From: Siphonodentalium dalli
Lineage: Eukaryota; Mollusca; Scaphopoda; Gadilida; Siphonodentaliidae
NCBI GenBank assembly: GCA_032622095.1
Contig: CP136064.1
Span: 136,045,954 to 136,109,953, forward strand
Direction of reading: 5' to 3'
DNA length: 64,000 bases
Part shown: piece by piece, positions 52,621-64,000 of the stretch
How the letters are laid out: each line of letters opens with the position of its first letter
Numbering within the stretch: the stretch's first letter is position 1
Position numbers and translations under genes: made by a program
Notes under the pieces: model-generated
Told to the model about the DNA's origin: nothing
Seen by the model: the letters and a program-made list of their open reading frames with translations, nothing else
Databases searched by the model: none

Positions 52621-54073
52621 GTAAGTAAAGTACAGGTGAATAACAACATACAATAGTTATCACAATATTTAGACCGTGTTCGTTAATTACCTAAAATGCA
52701 ATATAATTTAGCGTCCCTTCCATCACCGGCAGTCACTGTTACAAGTGAATACATATATATGTCCACGACCACACCATCGGTAGCATATTGTAGTGGCTTG
52801 GCATACATATAGTGCTAAAAAGAAGCTTGTGATCTCTTTCTCTGAATTTGTTATCTAGATTCGGGGGTATAAAGTAATTATTTTAAATCGAAGACATCAG
52901 GCAACGCAGAAGGTTATGTCATCAGAATGTAATTTTCTTTTGAGTGTTTAACCCCGGGACATCAAATATTATCTTTTGACATTAAACTGTTTTATTGTAA
53001 TCCGTGTGTACTTGTTTTCTGGTCAGTGAAAATCTTGCATTGGTGTCACTTTGAGCCAAATACGTGTGACTGACATCAAGATAAACATAGTTCTCATACA
53101 ATAGTATTAATTTGACTTAAAACAAATTATGTTATGATTGGAAATCTGAAACACTGAATAATATAATGCGTGTTTCGTGGCATCAGGTGTGATGTCTTGG
53201 ACGAATTTCCACTACTACTCAAGTTTTTTAGTACTTTCACTTTTCGGGACAAGCATGGGTGAACGTGTAACACTGAAATAACAAGCTTTTTGTTAAGTTA
53301 TGAATTCACGGAAGTGTGCTGAGTTCACCAATTGGAGGGAATTAACGGAGGGGAATGATCTACAACTTAATTGTCAAAACCAAATCAACGCACCTGCCAA
53401 CGTTTGTTCAGCGGAATATGTCTAGGATATCGGATAGGTCCCTTGTGAGATGCGATCCATATCTCATCGAAGCGAACATCGAAGCGAACATTTACGACCA
53501 TCTTATATCACTTACACAATTGCTACCGAGAGTGCTTTGGAATTAGTTTATTGTCATGAACTCTGGACAATAGCCTGAATTCGATAAAATTTCAGAGGAT
53601 CTCAGTCAGTAATGTGACTAGATGGTCTCCGTTAGGATATCCAACAAATATTTTCCCAGATCGGGGAAATTTTCCAACTGGCACATTGCACTTTCCAATA
53701 ATACGGGTTTTACAAAGTTCGACCTATGTCTGGTCTGAAACGTCCAACTGATGAGTTGAGTTGAGTTGCATCTTACTAATGTCTATATTGAAATGTTCCA
53801 AAACGTTTTGCATGCAGACCGGTTCATTCTAAAACAGTATCATCTCACATGTGCGTGACACCTATCATACACATGCAGGAATGACATTTCCCAATTAACA
53901 CTTGATATACCATTGATGAATTGACGAGTAGTTACCGTTAGGACATGTTAAGATAATAAGTCGTTTGTTGAACTTATTAGGCCAAAACAAAATGGATGCG
54001 TGTTTCCCGTAACCCGACCGTCCGTCTTCAAAAACCCCCCGACCCAAGTTCATTTTATTGGTTTTAAATAAAA
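52621..54073. other. Exchanger intron sequence
   Basis: No gene or recognised repeat. A short GTTGA tandem lies near 53755. Confidence 0.35.
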
Positions 54074-54970
54074 TGAAAGTGTCAATGACACTGTAGCTCA
54101 ACTTTGTAAAGAAGGTAATTTTTTTGTGATGAGCAATGAATAGAGAGATTAAAAAGGAGTGTAAAAATGAGCAGTAAAGGATTTAGTCACACACAGAGTA
54201 AAATCATCTACATGTTATTGTTAACATACTTGACAAATTTTATGATGATCAGACTAAAGGTACGACCTGTAGCCCGTGCTAAAGGATTTAGTCATACAAA
54301 GAGCAAAATCCAAGATGGCTGCTGGCGGCCATGTTTTTTGTCCGAATGACCCCAAAATGACTCGTTCCCATCTACATTCCAATTTCAACAGCCATGACAA
54401 ATTTCATGATGATCAGACTAAAGGTACGACCTGTAGCCCGTGCTAAAGGATTTAGTCATACAAAGAGTAAAATCCAAGATGGCTGCTGGCCGCCATGTTT
54501 TAGGGCCGAATGAACCCAAAATTACTCGTTCCCATCTACATGTCAATATTAACATCCATGACAAATTTCATGATGATCAGACGAACAATGCGACCTGTGG
54601 CCCGTGCTAATGGATTGAATTTTGAAAACAAAGATGGCCGCTGGCGGCCATGTTTTTTGTCCGAATGACCCCAAAATGACTCGTTCCCATCTACATTCCA
54701 ATTTCAACAGCCATGACAAATTTCATGATGATCAGACTAAAGGTACGACCTGTAGCCCGTGCTAAAGGATTTAGTCATACAAAGAGTAAAATCCAAGATG
54801 GCTGCTGAGGCCATGTTTTTTGCCCGAATGACCCCAAAATGACTCGTTCCCATCTACATTCCAATTTCAACAGCCATGACAAATTTTATGATGATCCGAC
54901 CAAAGGTACGACCTGTAGCCCGTGCTAAAGGATTTAGTCATGCAAAGAGTAAAATCCAAGATGGCTGCTC
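54074..54970 (+). mobile_element. Helitron-like family A, 3'-truncated copy
   Basis: The 5' end TGAAAGTGTCAATGACAC is followed by the same leader as at 33779 ('gtaaagaaggtaattt', 'gagagattaaaaaggag') and about five monomers. It stops abruptly at 'gatggctgctc' (54970) without the 3' hairpin. Confidence 0.7.
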
Positions 54971-55984
54971 TTAAAAGCAATATCAAGGTCATTTATGTAG
55001 TGATTTTTTCTTCACGTTTTACAGTACAGACTATAGTATAAACATAATCTGTTTCAACTGTAAATATTCAAACACGTGCTTTTTCATACATTTTAGTAGA
55101 AATACATGTACATCGTCATGTCTTTTGTCAGTAGGCCTAATTAATTACACCCACTGGCGTTTGTTAAACATGCAATTAGTCGCTATTGTAACATCCTCTG
55201 TAGACAACGGATCACGAATAAAGCGCCGGGTTTATTATTTTCCCAACCGGATTAAGTCACCCTCTTATTTAATGCATAGACTACTATAGACTATAGATTT
55301 ACCGAGCTGTCCAAAGTGGCGGAAATCTTTGCCCCCTTCCCGATAACCCACACTGCTTTACAAATAGTGTCATTTATGGGAATTTTGGGAAATAAAACAA
55401 GACTAGAAATGTTATTTTAATATTTTAATATTCACATTTAATTGAAAAATTACTTTCTCAAAGTAACTTATACTTACCTTTACTTTATCTGAAAGCTGCA
55501 TATATTTCCCGATACTCGGCGTTAGATCGGCTTTGATCTATTTCATCAGTTTTTCTGTCCCGATTTCTTGGGATTTTTGGTTTCAAGTTGCAAAGGGCCA
55601 TATCACAGACTCACAGTTTAAGCCCACATGGGTTTTTGAGCTCAAATAAAACAAAGGCCCCAAGGACCTCAACCTGGGTCAGTACGGTAGTTGTTTGCGC
55701 CGCGAAATTATACGCGGTCGGATCTTCGGAAGTTAGGAACTTTGGAAGATGGTCTGCTTTTATTTGTTTATTTTGATGTATGTACCTGAAAATAAGTCTG
55801 ACATAAGAATATAAAGAATATGTTATGTGCCCTACTTGTGTTTCTGTGTCTTTAAACCACGAAACATTCAGTTATCAGTCATTCCTGTTGGTCTGTAAAT
55901 TACCCGGGAAAATTCCCGTTCCCGGTTCTGATGACATTTTCAGTCCCGTTCCCGGTTCCGCAAAATCCGGGAATATATTAAACC
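54971..55984. other. Non-coding, ending in an orphan hAT-like terminus
   Basis: 55900-55984 consists of iterated CCCGGGAA, CCCGTTCCCGGTT words and ends AATATATTAAACCCTA, whose reverse complement TAGGGTTTAATATATT looks like a hAT terminus. No left partner was found. The rest shows no gene. Confidence 0.4.
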
Positions 55985-56845
55985 CTACTGTTAATATCAT
56001 GTAATGTTTATTGTTGAATCTTTATTTTAAATTAGATACCATAGCCTTCTTTATCAGATTATTTGCACATTGGCATAAGAGACATCAGAAAATAATATAG
56101 CCTTATCAATAGCTAAGTAGTCCAAAGGCAATTGGTGATTTGGATTTAATGTTGCTCCAAACAGATTTACCAGTACATAACACAAGATTTTGGACCAATT
56201 TAATCAAATTTGGTGTGGTGATTCGGGGTACCCTTGGCAGAGTTATAATGGTGTTAGTTTTTCAAAAATGTTTAACTTAAAACCATTTTTTTTTTTTATT
56301 ATTTAAAAAAATTAAAGGGACACATTGGAAATCTTTTTATCAACTTTTATCATAATAATCAATATCTAAATGAAAACAAATGACAATGTCAATGACATTT
56401 TTTTTATTATTATTATAAAAGTTAAAAATATTTTTTTTTTAAATCGAATTTTTTTTTCAATTGTTTTCTTCGAAAAAGGGTCATAACTCCTTTAAAATTA
56501 ATCGGATCAAACCCATATTCGAACTCGATCTGTATTTTGGGCTGTGAAACTCACATACCAAATTTGGTTCCAATCAGATAAAAAATGTTTGAGTTATGGC
56601 AGAATGTGTGAATTCTAAGTTGAAAAAGGGCCATAACTCTATAACAAAATCTCGGATCAAACCCATATACAAAATTTGGTTTCGATTGGATAGAAAATGT
56701 TTGAGTTATCGCATTACTCGTAAAGTGTCTACGGACAGACAGACGGACAGGCGGACAGACAGACAGACGGACGAACGACGAGTGGTCAATCCGGGCAACG
56801 ACACTTATGTTTACCATACTATGGTATGGGTAAACATAAAAACGA
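55985..56845 (+). repeat. Helitron-like family C, 5'-truncated copy
   Basis: Matches 31070-32720 ('ccatagccttctttatcag', 'agacatcagaaaataatatag') with internal deletions. It ends with the (GGACAGAC)n microsatellite and the hairpin GTTTACCATAC/GGTATGGGTAAAC then ATAAA. The 3' end is identical to the copy in copia. Confidence 0.7.
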
Positions 56846-57266
56846 ATGGTCTCTCATTAGGCCTGTAACGATTCATCGCGATTTCGATGCATCGCGATTC
56901 GTCATTCACGATTCTATACGCGATTCATTTGACTGTAATTTCGATACACTTCGATACAGTTCCGCTATTATGCAGTTACCATACGAAGTCAATCGGGTCC
57001 CCTCGTTCATTCCGTAAGCTGTGAATGCTTACGAAGTGTTATCGGAAGTGAATCTGTAAATTTCGTTTGTTTCCGTGAGCTCGCTCATTGACCTTTGACA
57101 CAAACGTTGGCGGAAGTGAAATGACTGACCTCCGTAACCTAGCCTCAGACTGTAAGCCATGCTCTGATTGGTTAATTTGATGAACGGCTGTGATTTCAAC
57201 CAATCAAATACTAGTATATTGGATATATCGTCTGCGGCAAAACAACAACACGTGGGCCGTGGAAAG

Positions 57267-57455
57267 ATGTCTGCTCAAAGCTTAAAACTTGTCAATCCGC
57301 CAGCGGCCTACAGGTCGAAAGTCTGGCAGTATTTCGGATTTTGGACGTACACCGTTGAAGAGGATGGACGCATTAAGACAGACAGAACTAAAACGATCTG
57401 CAAATTATGTTCGACGGCAACCTCTTACAAGACTGGTGTTACGACCAACATGTAA
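57267..57455 (+). pseudogene. BED zinc-finger fragment of hAT transposase
   Basis: ATG at 57267, 62 codons. SKVWQYFGFWTY, then KTICKLC and TTNM match the start of a BED-type finger (C-x2-C, with the His pair missing because of a TAA at 57453-57455). This is the DNA-binding N-terminus of hAT transposases; the catalytic part is gone. Confidence 0.65.
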
Positions 57456-57689
57456 AAACCTAGCATAACTTCAATCATTCAATGCCTCATGAATAAGAAC
57501 ATCAACTTCGGGTGAACACTCAGTTAATGTTTGATGCTCCACCATGCTTGCCACTTCGGTTCGGTTCTGACAGTGTTATCTGTTACATGTTGTGAGTTGT
57601 GACTAATGTCACATTGTTGTGTTGAATTACTGTTGATTAAAATATGAAATGAATTAAAAAAATAAGACTTGAATCACTGTTGCATGAGT

Positions 57690-57925
57690 TTCGGATTGAA
57701 AATTAGCTTTTCTGACAATATACTCAGATATAACTATGAGCATAATACAAAGTAGTGTATAAGAGCCCAGCTGCCCAGCGACATTTCGTCATGTGCCATT
57801 ATTAGGCATATAGTTTAATGGTGCATGGCGAACTGTCGCTGGGTGCTTACACTACTTGTCAATACTATAGTTATATCTGAGTTTTTTGTCAGAAAAGCTC
57901 ATTTTCAGTCAGAAACTCCAGCAAC
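57690..57925. repeat. Inverted repeat nested in the hAT element
   Basis: GAAAATTAGCTTTTCTGACA, continuing to CTCAGATATAACTAT and GCCCAGC/CCCAGCGACA, is mirrored by TGTCGCTGGGTGC, CTATAGTTATATCTGAG and TGTCAGAAAAGCTCATTTTC. Central loop of about 50 bp. A small MITE inside a MITE. Confidence 0.65.
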
Positions 57926-58147
57926 TGACTGCCAACTGTGAAATGATATACTGTTCACTAAATTTAGTATAGTTCATCATTCTACGATAACACCTGAGAG
58001 TTGTGCAAATTTGGAGTGTTGAACTTGAATAGCTATTTACTCGTGGGATCAAATTTTGCGTATCGCGATATGTATCGTATCGTTGGCCCCGTATCGCGAT
58101 ACGTATCGTATCGTGACCAAGCGTATCGTTACAGGCCTATCTCTCAT

Positions 58148-58357
58148 CATTATTGATTTCACCATTTTATTATTGAATGCATTGTTATTATATGTACTTA
58201 TATTACCAATCTGCTATATGTTACTTATAACTATGTACATGTATATATCATTGTCCTTCAATCAAGCTAACCAGATCAACATATCATACACCCCCATTAT
58301 GTCCCTTCTTTTGATAGAACTAAAGATTTTCAACTAAGCCGAAAATCTTCCGTGGTA
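58148..58357. other. Short unassigned stretch
   Basis: AT-rich sequence between the hAT element and the LTR candidate; no gene. Confidence 0.3.
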
Positions 58358-58800
58358 TGGGAGATATGTTACATAACTACATATGCCCCATTATATTCCC
58401 ATAACTTGATTCAAGGACATATATACCCCAAACTCGAATATCCGTGTTCGATTCCTTTAGGAAAGAAACCTCACACGTCTTACTCCCTACCAAGACTTCA
58501 CACAATGAAGACGGCTCCCCAAATATGGTCATAGGAAATGACCATAACAGCGGGACCAATCCCGATGTGTATTACCAAACACCTCATTATGTATTCACCC
58601 AAATGGTATATAAGTAAATACAATTCCCCAAGATATCATGCTTTTCCTATTCCACTTCCGAGACTCTAATACGTAGAGGCTCGACTATTCTCACACTAGG
58701 ATCATCGATTGTCACATTTGTATACACTGCTTGTATATTATTCACGACGTAATAAAGACTTGTACCTATATATATATATCTATGTGTCCATTACCTCACA
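58358..58800 (+). mobile_element. Probable solo LTR
   Basis: 443 bp starting TGGGAGATATG and ending CCTCACA (TG...CA). Flanks are TGGTA (58353-58357) and GGGTA (58801-58805), a 5-bp duplication with one mismatch. A TATA box (GGTATATAAGTA, about 58605) and a polyadenylation signal (AATAAAG, about 58751) are in LTR order. No internal retrotransposon sequence is adjacent. Confidence 0.5.
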
Positions 58801-59368
58801 GGGTATAGAATTTGGAGAAATTGTCACGTGACTTCTGGTTAGCAACCGTGCGGAGATTGCAAAAAAACGCGGAATTGGAAATGAAGCATCGCGATAAAAA
58901 TGAAAGTAACTACTTACGAAGAATTCAAATGTGATTTAAGTCTATTAATTTCATTTAGACCAATTTCGTTGGTCAGCTTAATGATAACGAAAAATGAAGA
59001 AGTCATGACGATAATCCAGACAAGATTTTACAATCCACGACACGTCTTGTCAATTTGGCATGTCGTCTCCGTCGTGACCACTGCATGATGTTACATAAAT
59101 TATACGTGTAACGTACGATTCATATTATATTTTTCGCAAAGCCACATCGTCACTCTAACGGAAAGTCAAATTTAATACGATCTGATGCAATACAACTGGG
59201 GGGAAACTGTTTCACCAGAATCGATTCTATCGCTATTTCCGTTCCGACCCTATCGCTACATTTACTGATTTTTCAACCATTTTGAATGACAAAAATGTGA
59301 AAAATAAGGACAACATTCAGGAAAATTGTAAGTATATAGTTTTAAAATAGTTATCCACACATACGTCA

Positions 59369-61190
59369 ATGGATCTAGATCCAGGAAACATTCATTTCAA
59401 TGTTCCAGGATGGAAACACTCTCCATATCACATATTAATGTTAATTTTACGTGATGATCAGTCATATTGTTTTGATAATTTTGCAAAACTTCATCTTAAC
59501 CTTCGAAATAGTATGAAACAAGAGAGGATCTCACCTGTTTCAATACGATTTATATAATATTTGATCATATAAGTTAAATCTTGACACATCAAAGTATTTG
59601 AAAAAGTAAAAATCAATCAGTAAAACGCGTAATTGTAAAGTAACACATAAGTTCAGACTCTATAATTTTTGGTTCCGACTCTTTCTCACACCAAATTGAT
59701 AGGTTCCGGTTCAATTGCCAGTTCAATTGACACGAAATTACTCTGATTTTGAGACAGAGTAATGCAATAGTAACGGACATGTATAGCTTCAAAACTTATT
59801 TTGGACTCCGCTGAAGCTTATATATGTTTCTTGACTATTTGCGTCAAACATTTATACAGTTAAATTTCAACCGTAAGATCATCATTTGCAGATATCGTCT
59901 ATAGTGACACACTTATATCTCTCTATTTATCCAGAAAATCAGATGCTATTATTGCAAGAAAAAGTTTGCCGTTGAGATATTTTGTAGATTCACATCCTGA
60001 TGATGAACCTGTTGTTATTTTATAGTGGGAGAAGATGACGTTGAGTCGTTGGGTAGAAACCATAGATACAAAATCGTTTTTTTGGGTGCAACGGAAGAAA
60101 CTGAGACAGGGCGATGCAGAATTCGTGCTGAACGAAGAAAAATGTCGCTTGAATTTCATCTATTTCTAAGTCCATGCATGTGCCAACGTTTCACAAAAGA
60201 ACACGCCAGTGAATGTTGTTCATGCCCGGAGGTCATTATTTACCGACAAATATGGATATAGATTGCTGCGATTCAGTTAAAGTGATATCTGCGACATTGG
60301 ACGAGATAACTGGCCTCTTACCAGAAACAATACACCATTTAAACGACGCAGATAGGTTTCCAGACTGGATGTCTTTTCTTCGACAATTAGCCTCGGGGAC
60401 ATTCCCGATAAATAATGTCTCTTTTCAGCTATTCTAGATGTACGATTTCTTGAATCAGAGAGTGAATGCAACAAATACGGAATCATTGGTCAAAATATAG
60501 AACATTTCAAAAGTGCAGCCACAAACGATGTCTCGCGCGTATAAAATTTGTTTGGACGGGAAAAAGATTGCAATGGGCTTTGGGACACAGCTTCGAGAGG
60601 TTGATTTATTCGGGGACAACTTTGGCGGGCGTGCTGATTGAAGCCGGTGTGGTGAAGGTGTTTACTGAATTAAGTTCATTGCCGAACTCCATCCCATCAG
60701 GTCGACGGATAAATCAAGTAAGAACACCGAGTACTCCAGGCTCAACATCGCGCCACCGATTGCAGGATAAATTCTGAAGGGAAAAAATTCAAAAGATTTA
60801 GAGGCAGCCTTTATAATGATATGAATTCAAAAGCCATAGACATCCAAAAGGACCATAATCTCATCGCGCTATTCAATATAAATTGGTGGCCATTTATGTT
60901 ACCCGTTCTGTGCTGTAATTGTGTGTCATAACTGTCAAAATAAGGCTGAGCAGCCTGATAAAACAACCGTCGATCGAATAAAAACTGTGTCTTTAGAAGG
61001 ACGATAGAATCGATCTAGAACATGAAAATCACAAATGAGTCGGAACATTTTTCACTATTTTTGACGGTTCATTTAGATTATTATTCTGTTGCGGGAATCT
61101 TGAGAGATGGTTTCATTATACTCTGCCACCATCCTGGTATACGCCCTGATCATTTCCGACTGGATTTACAGGCGAATAGACCAAATTTGC
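59369..61190 (+). pseudogene. Decayed coding region of unknown element
   Basis: Short coding blocks in changing frames on the plus strand. MDLDPGNIHFNVPGWKHSP is at 59369-59557. SDAIIARKSLPLRYFVDSH is near 59940-60000, followed by WVETIDTKSFFWV. SVKVISATLDEITGLLPE and RFPDWMSFLRQLASG are at 60270-60420, and YKICLDGKKIAMGFG is near 60540. IDIQKDHNLIALFNINWW is near 60835 and GIRPDHFRLDLQANRP near 61140. At least five frameshifts. I do not recognise the family; the location between inverted repeats suggests a transposition-related or captured gene. Confidence 0.45.
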
Positions 61191-61394
61191 AGCGTTGAAT
61201 GATACATTGATTTTACATAGGAAATGCACACGATCGAGTTGTATGGTCCACATGTGTGGATATATGCACGTAACACAACATCGATTGCATAAATATTATT
61301 ACTGAATGGCTATAAACCTTTCATACATCAATAATAATAGTTTAAAACTTTGTGTCATCTTTTTGTGAAAATGGCGCCAAAAACTTTCTAGAAA

Positions 61395-63427
61395 CAAGAC
61401 AGTCAATGACTGTAGGGTCGCTCACCAGACTGTAAAGATGGAGAAGACTGGAACTCTGAAGACTACAATAGTCAGTACGTTGTTATAACAAAATTAGTGT
61501 TTCAAAATTTAAATTTAAAATTAAAAAAATAGTTTTATTTAAGAAAAAAAAAATATATATCAATAAGTAAAACCTAAGTTTTTTTTAACCTCATCGAAAA
61601 TTATCTATTTTTTTTTTGTTAAATGAAGCAAGGAGTTAAATCTAAAAAATTAAATCTAAATTGTTTTATTTTTTTTTAAAGATATAATTGACCCTGGCTC
61701 CGCCCATGTTTGTAAAGTGATCCCATGTTAACAGATCAGAAACCCAGAAAACCAAGGACCCTCCATGCCAAATATAAGCTTAATGGTTCTTGACAAGAAG
61801 TTATTTTAAGACTTACTCTGGAGGAAAAGTGTTATGGCCCTGGCTTTGCAACTATTTGACTTGGTGACCTCATTTTAGTCATCTAGGCAACATCCACACC
61901 AAATATGAACCCATTCAGTCTTATGGGTCTGGAGAAGAAGATGTTTAAACAATTTTTGATGGAAGGACGGATGATGGCCGATGAGCTCCACATGAGATTA
62001 TGCCTCAGGTGAGCTTAAAACTATAATCACGGGAACCGATATATTAGTACCAAACTTGAACTAACCAACTCAAATAGTTTGTCCTATGGAGGGGGTTAAA
62101 GTTTTTGGAGAGAGTGGCTAATTCTTAAACTTATAAAGTTGTCTCTATTAGAAACAGTCTCAATCAACAAATGGTGGTCACACAAACTACAGAACCATTC
62201 ATAGGGTAGAAATTAATTCACTGAAAAGAAGTGTTAAAACTGTATAAACAACATATTTTCACTGACCCACCACTTAGTAGAGACCAAATGCTCCTGGGAA
62301 TACATTTGACATTCAATTTCAAAACTAATTACCAAAACAAAACACTGGCTGGAGAGAGCTGTGTGTGCTTGACCCGATTGTTGATACAACTGTCAGATTT
62401 GACATGTGGATAATTATCAACAGAGCAGACTGGTATTTTCACTGTAAGAGATCATATCCTAGCATATACACAGGGTGTAATGCATTGTGACTGTGAAAGA
62501 TATTTAAAACATGTGTTTGATAACAGGGATGCTGGAAGCACCAATGACCTGTTAGATGGTGGTTTATTTTTTATTGCAATAAGGCATCAGACTGCTGTCA
62601 AATTTTGCCAAGAATATTTCTATCTGAAGAATATGGATGAGGGTGAGAGGGTTCTTTAATATTTGTGTCTTTAATAATTAACTTTAAAAACAAAAATATT
62701 ATTGAAATAAATAAAAAAAATATTCAATTTAAATTTTTTGTTTTTAACTGATTTGATTGATCAAGGAGTTCAATAAAACAAAAATTGTTATGAGTTATGT
62801 CCCTGGCTCCACCCACATTTGACCCAGTGACCTCATTTGAACAAATCTGAACCCATTCGACCCGATGGTACAAGAGAAGAAATCGTTTTAAGAAATACTA
62901 TGGAGGGAAAGAGTTATGGCCCTGTCTTCGCAACTATTTGACCCAGTGACCCCATTTCAACAAATCTGAATCTAAGTCATGTAGGGACCCTCTATACCAA
63001 ATCTAAGCTAAATAGGCCCAATGGTTTTTTCGAAGAAAGTTTTTTTTTTTTAAGAGTTATGTCCCTGGCTCCGCCCCTATTTAACCCAGTGACCCCATTT
63101 GAACAAATCTGAATCTCAGTCATGTAGGGACCCTCTATACCAAATCTAAGCTAAATAGGCCCAATGGTTTTTGAGAAGAAAGTGTTTTAAGAATTACCAT
63201 GGAGGGAAAGAGTTATGGCCCTGGTTTCGCAACTATCTGACTTGGAGACCTCATTTTAACAAATCTGATTAACAGTTACCTAGGGAACATCCACAAACAA
63301 TATGAACCCATTCGGTCCAATGGAACTTTAGAAGAAGATGTTCAAAGAATTGTTGATGGACGGATGGACAGACGGACGAGTAGTGATGACTATGGCTCCA
63401 CCGGAGACTTCGTCTCAGGTGAGCTAA
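61395..63427 (+). mobile_element. Helitron-like family B, two 3' ends
   Basis: The 5' end CAAGACAGTCAATGACTG forms a perfect stem-loop, then GGGTCGCTCACC. Core units and a degenerate 3' end (GGTGAGCTTAA) occur at about 62018. Further units follow from about 62785, with an (A/T)-rich linker, GGAC microsatellite, terminal hairpin (GGAGAC-TTC-GTCTC) and CTAA at 63424-63427. The stretch 62020-62785 between them is AT-rich and shows no gene. Confidence 0.65.
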
Positions 63428-63523
63428 AAAAGAAAAAGTTGAAATGGAGTCGGATCTCAACGCCAATAGAGACGGAACAAACGGGCGATAGAATCGATCC
63501 TGGTGAAACAGTTTCCCCCCAGT

Positions 63524-64000
63524 GAATACCGGAAGATCACGAGTTATCGTTCCTCTACGCTGACCAGAAGCACATGTTTGTGTAAATTGTGTTGATATTT
63601 ACATTAAACATGGATGTTCTCCGCGGTTGATCGAATCGAACCGAATCGAATCGAACAAGTTCATCTCAACGATGGCGGTCGCACAATTGCTGCGGGAAAA
63701 AAACGCGGATTTTAAAGATATAGTTTGTCGGTCGCCAATAGAATTGGGATACTATGGGGCAGCCCTTGGGGCCATTGACACCTGTGCCCATTGTGCAGGT
63801 CCCAATAGGGGATGTCAAAACATCGCTTAAAAAACATTACAGGACAGTTTTTCCTACATGTATTGATTGTTCCAATGCAGGGCTGATGCCTGTTGTGGCC
63901 AAGCCACATGGCAAGGCAGTGCCTGTTTCAGGCTTAGTAAAGTAATTTTAGTAAACTGTCTACTGTTATCTGTTTTATATGTTTCCCCTCAATATATCAG
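63524..64000. other. Window end, uncalled open frames
   Basis: An ATG at 63672 opens 52 codons (MAVAQLLREKNADFKDI...), and an overlapping frame runs 63754-63945 (KTSLKKHYRTVFPTCIDC). Both contain Cys pairs, and the second might be a real exon or a frameshifted continuation. I do not recognise either. Confidence 0.25.

Larger units (their letters stand above)
56858..58139. mobile_element. hAT transposon, non-autonomous, perfect 8-bp duplication
   Basis: 1282 bp with ends TAGGCCTGTAACGATTC and, reverse-complemented, TAGGCCTGTAACGATAC. It is flanked by TCTCTCAT at 56850-56857 and 58140-58147. Subterminal regions are iterated ATCGCGAT, CGATTCATCG and CGTATCGTATCG words. Only a BED zinc-finger fragment of the transposase remains. 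An inverted repeat of about 230 bp sits inside (57690-57925). Confidence 0.85.
59195..63523. mobile_element. Inverted-repeat element of unrecognised type, 4.3 kb
   Basis: Left end ACTGGGGGGAAACTGTTTC, continuing ACCAGAATCGATTCTATCGC. The reverse complement of the right end reads ACTGGGGGGAAACTGTTTC, continuing ACCAGGATCGATTCTATCGC. Flanks GCAATACA and GAATACC share AATAC, but a clean target duplication cannot be fixed. Inside are decayed coding sequence (59369-61190) and family-B elements (61395-63427). I do not recognise the superfamily. Confidence 0.6.

Overview
The window is animal genomic DNA, most likely from a mollusc. The evidence is two host genes recognised by exon homology and splice signals, and bivalve-like tandem-core transposons. 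The species assignment is inference. On the minus strand, two exons at 40073-40235 and 6073-6204 encode consecutive parts of the spliceosome-associated factor ESS2 (DGCR14). Their splice phases match exactly, so 6205-40072 is a single intron of about 33.9 kb. On the plus strand, exons at 50222-50389 and 52443-52620 encode part of the cytosolic loop of a sodium/calcium exchanger (SLC8/NCX). Nearly everything else is transposable elements inserted into one another.

The centrepiece is a decayed Polinton/Maverick (virus-like, 7031-21455) inside the ESS2 intron. It is visibly richer in G+C than its surroundings. It carries an FtsK/HerA-type packaging ATPase, a capsid-like protein, several probable structural and membrane proteins, a retrovirus-type integrase, and a minus-strand replication gene that joins family B polymerase remnants to an SF1 helicase and a C-terminal HNH/treble-clef-like domain. 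A small intact zinc-ribbon ORF follows. Most genes have frameshifts or stops. Its intergenic gaps share an AT-rich palindrome module built from TATTACNAAGTAATA and ATGTATACRTGTATACAT, a candidate promoter, terminator or replication signal.

The Polinton is bracketed by PIF/Harbinger-like MITEs. One ends at 7030, one spans 21459-25090 with TTA target duplications, and a related one spans 25746-27522 with TAA duplications. They share a TCAAAA-type terminus, but each body is built from a different iterated short word. Next to them lies a Ty1/copia retrotransposon (28797-39426). It is split by three Helitron-like insertions, and its reading frame resumes after each.

Four families of Helitron-like non-autonomous elements, here called A to D, dominate the rest. 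A has a core monomer of about 164 bp in long arrays at 1973-4807, 33779-38691, 40577-45388 and 54074-54970. B has a core of about 154 bp (4895-5640, 14354-16899, 61395-63427). C lies at 30629-32720, 33067-33440 and 55985-56845, and D at 45393-46072. In all four a 5' subterminal segment is complementary to the 3' terminal stretch, which contains or adjoins a hairpin.

The right third holds a tandemly duplicated long palindrome (47141-48200), a LINE fragment, a hAT element with a perfect 8-bp target duplication (56858-58139), a probable solo LTR (58358-58800), and a 4.3-kb inverted-repeat element with unrecognised decayed coding sequence (59195-63523).
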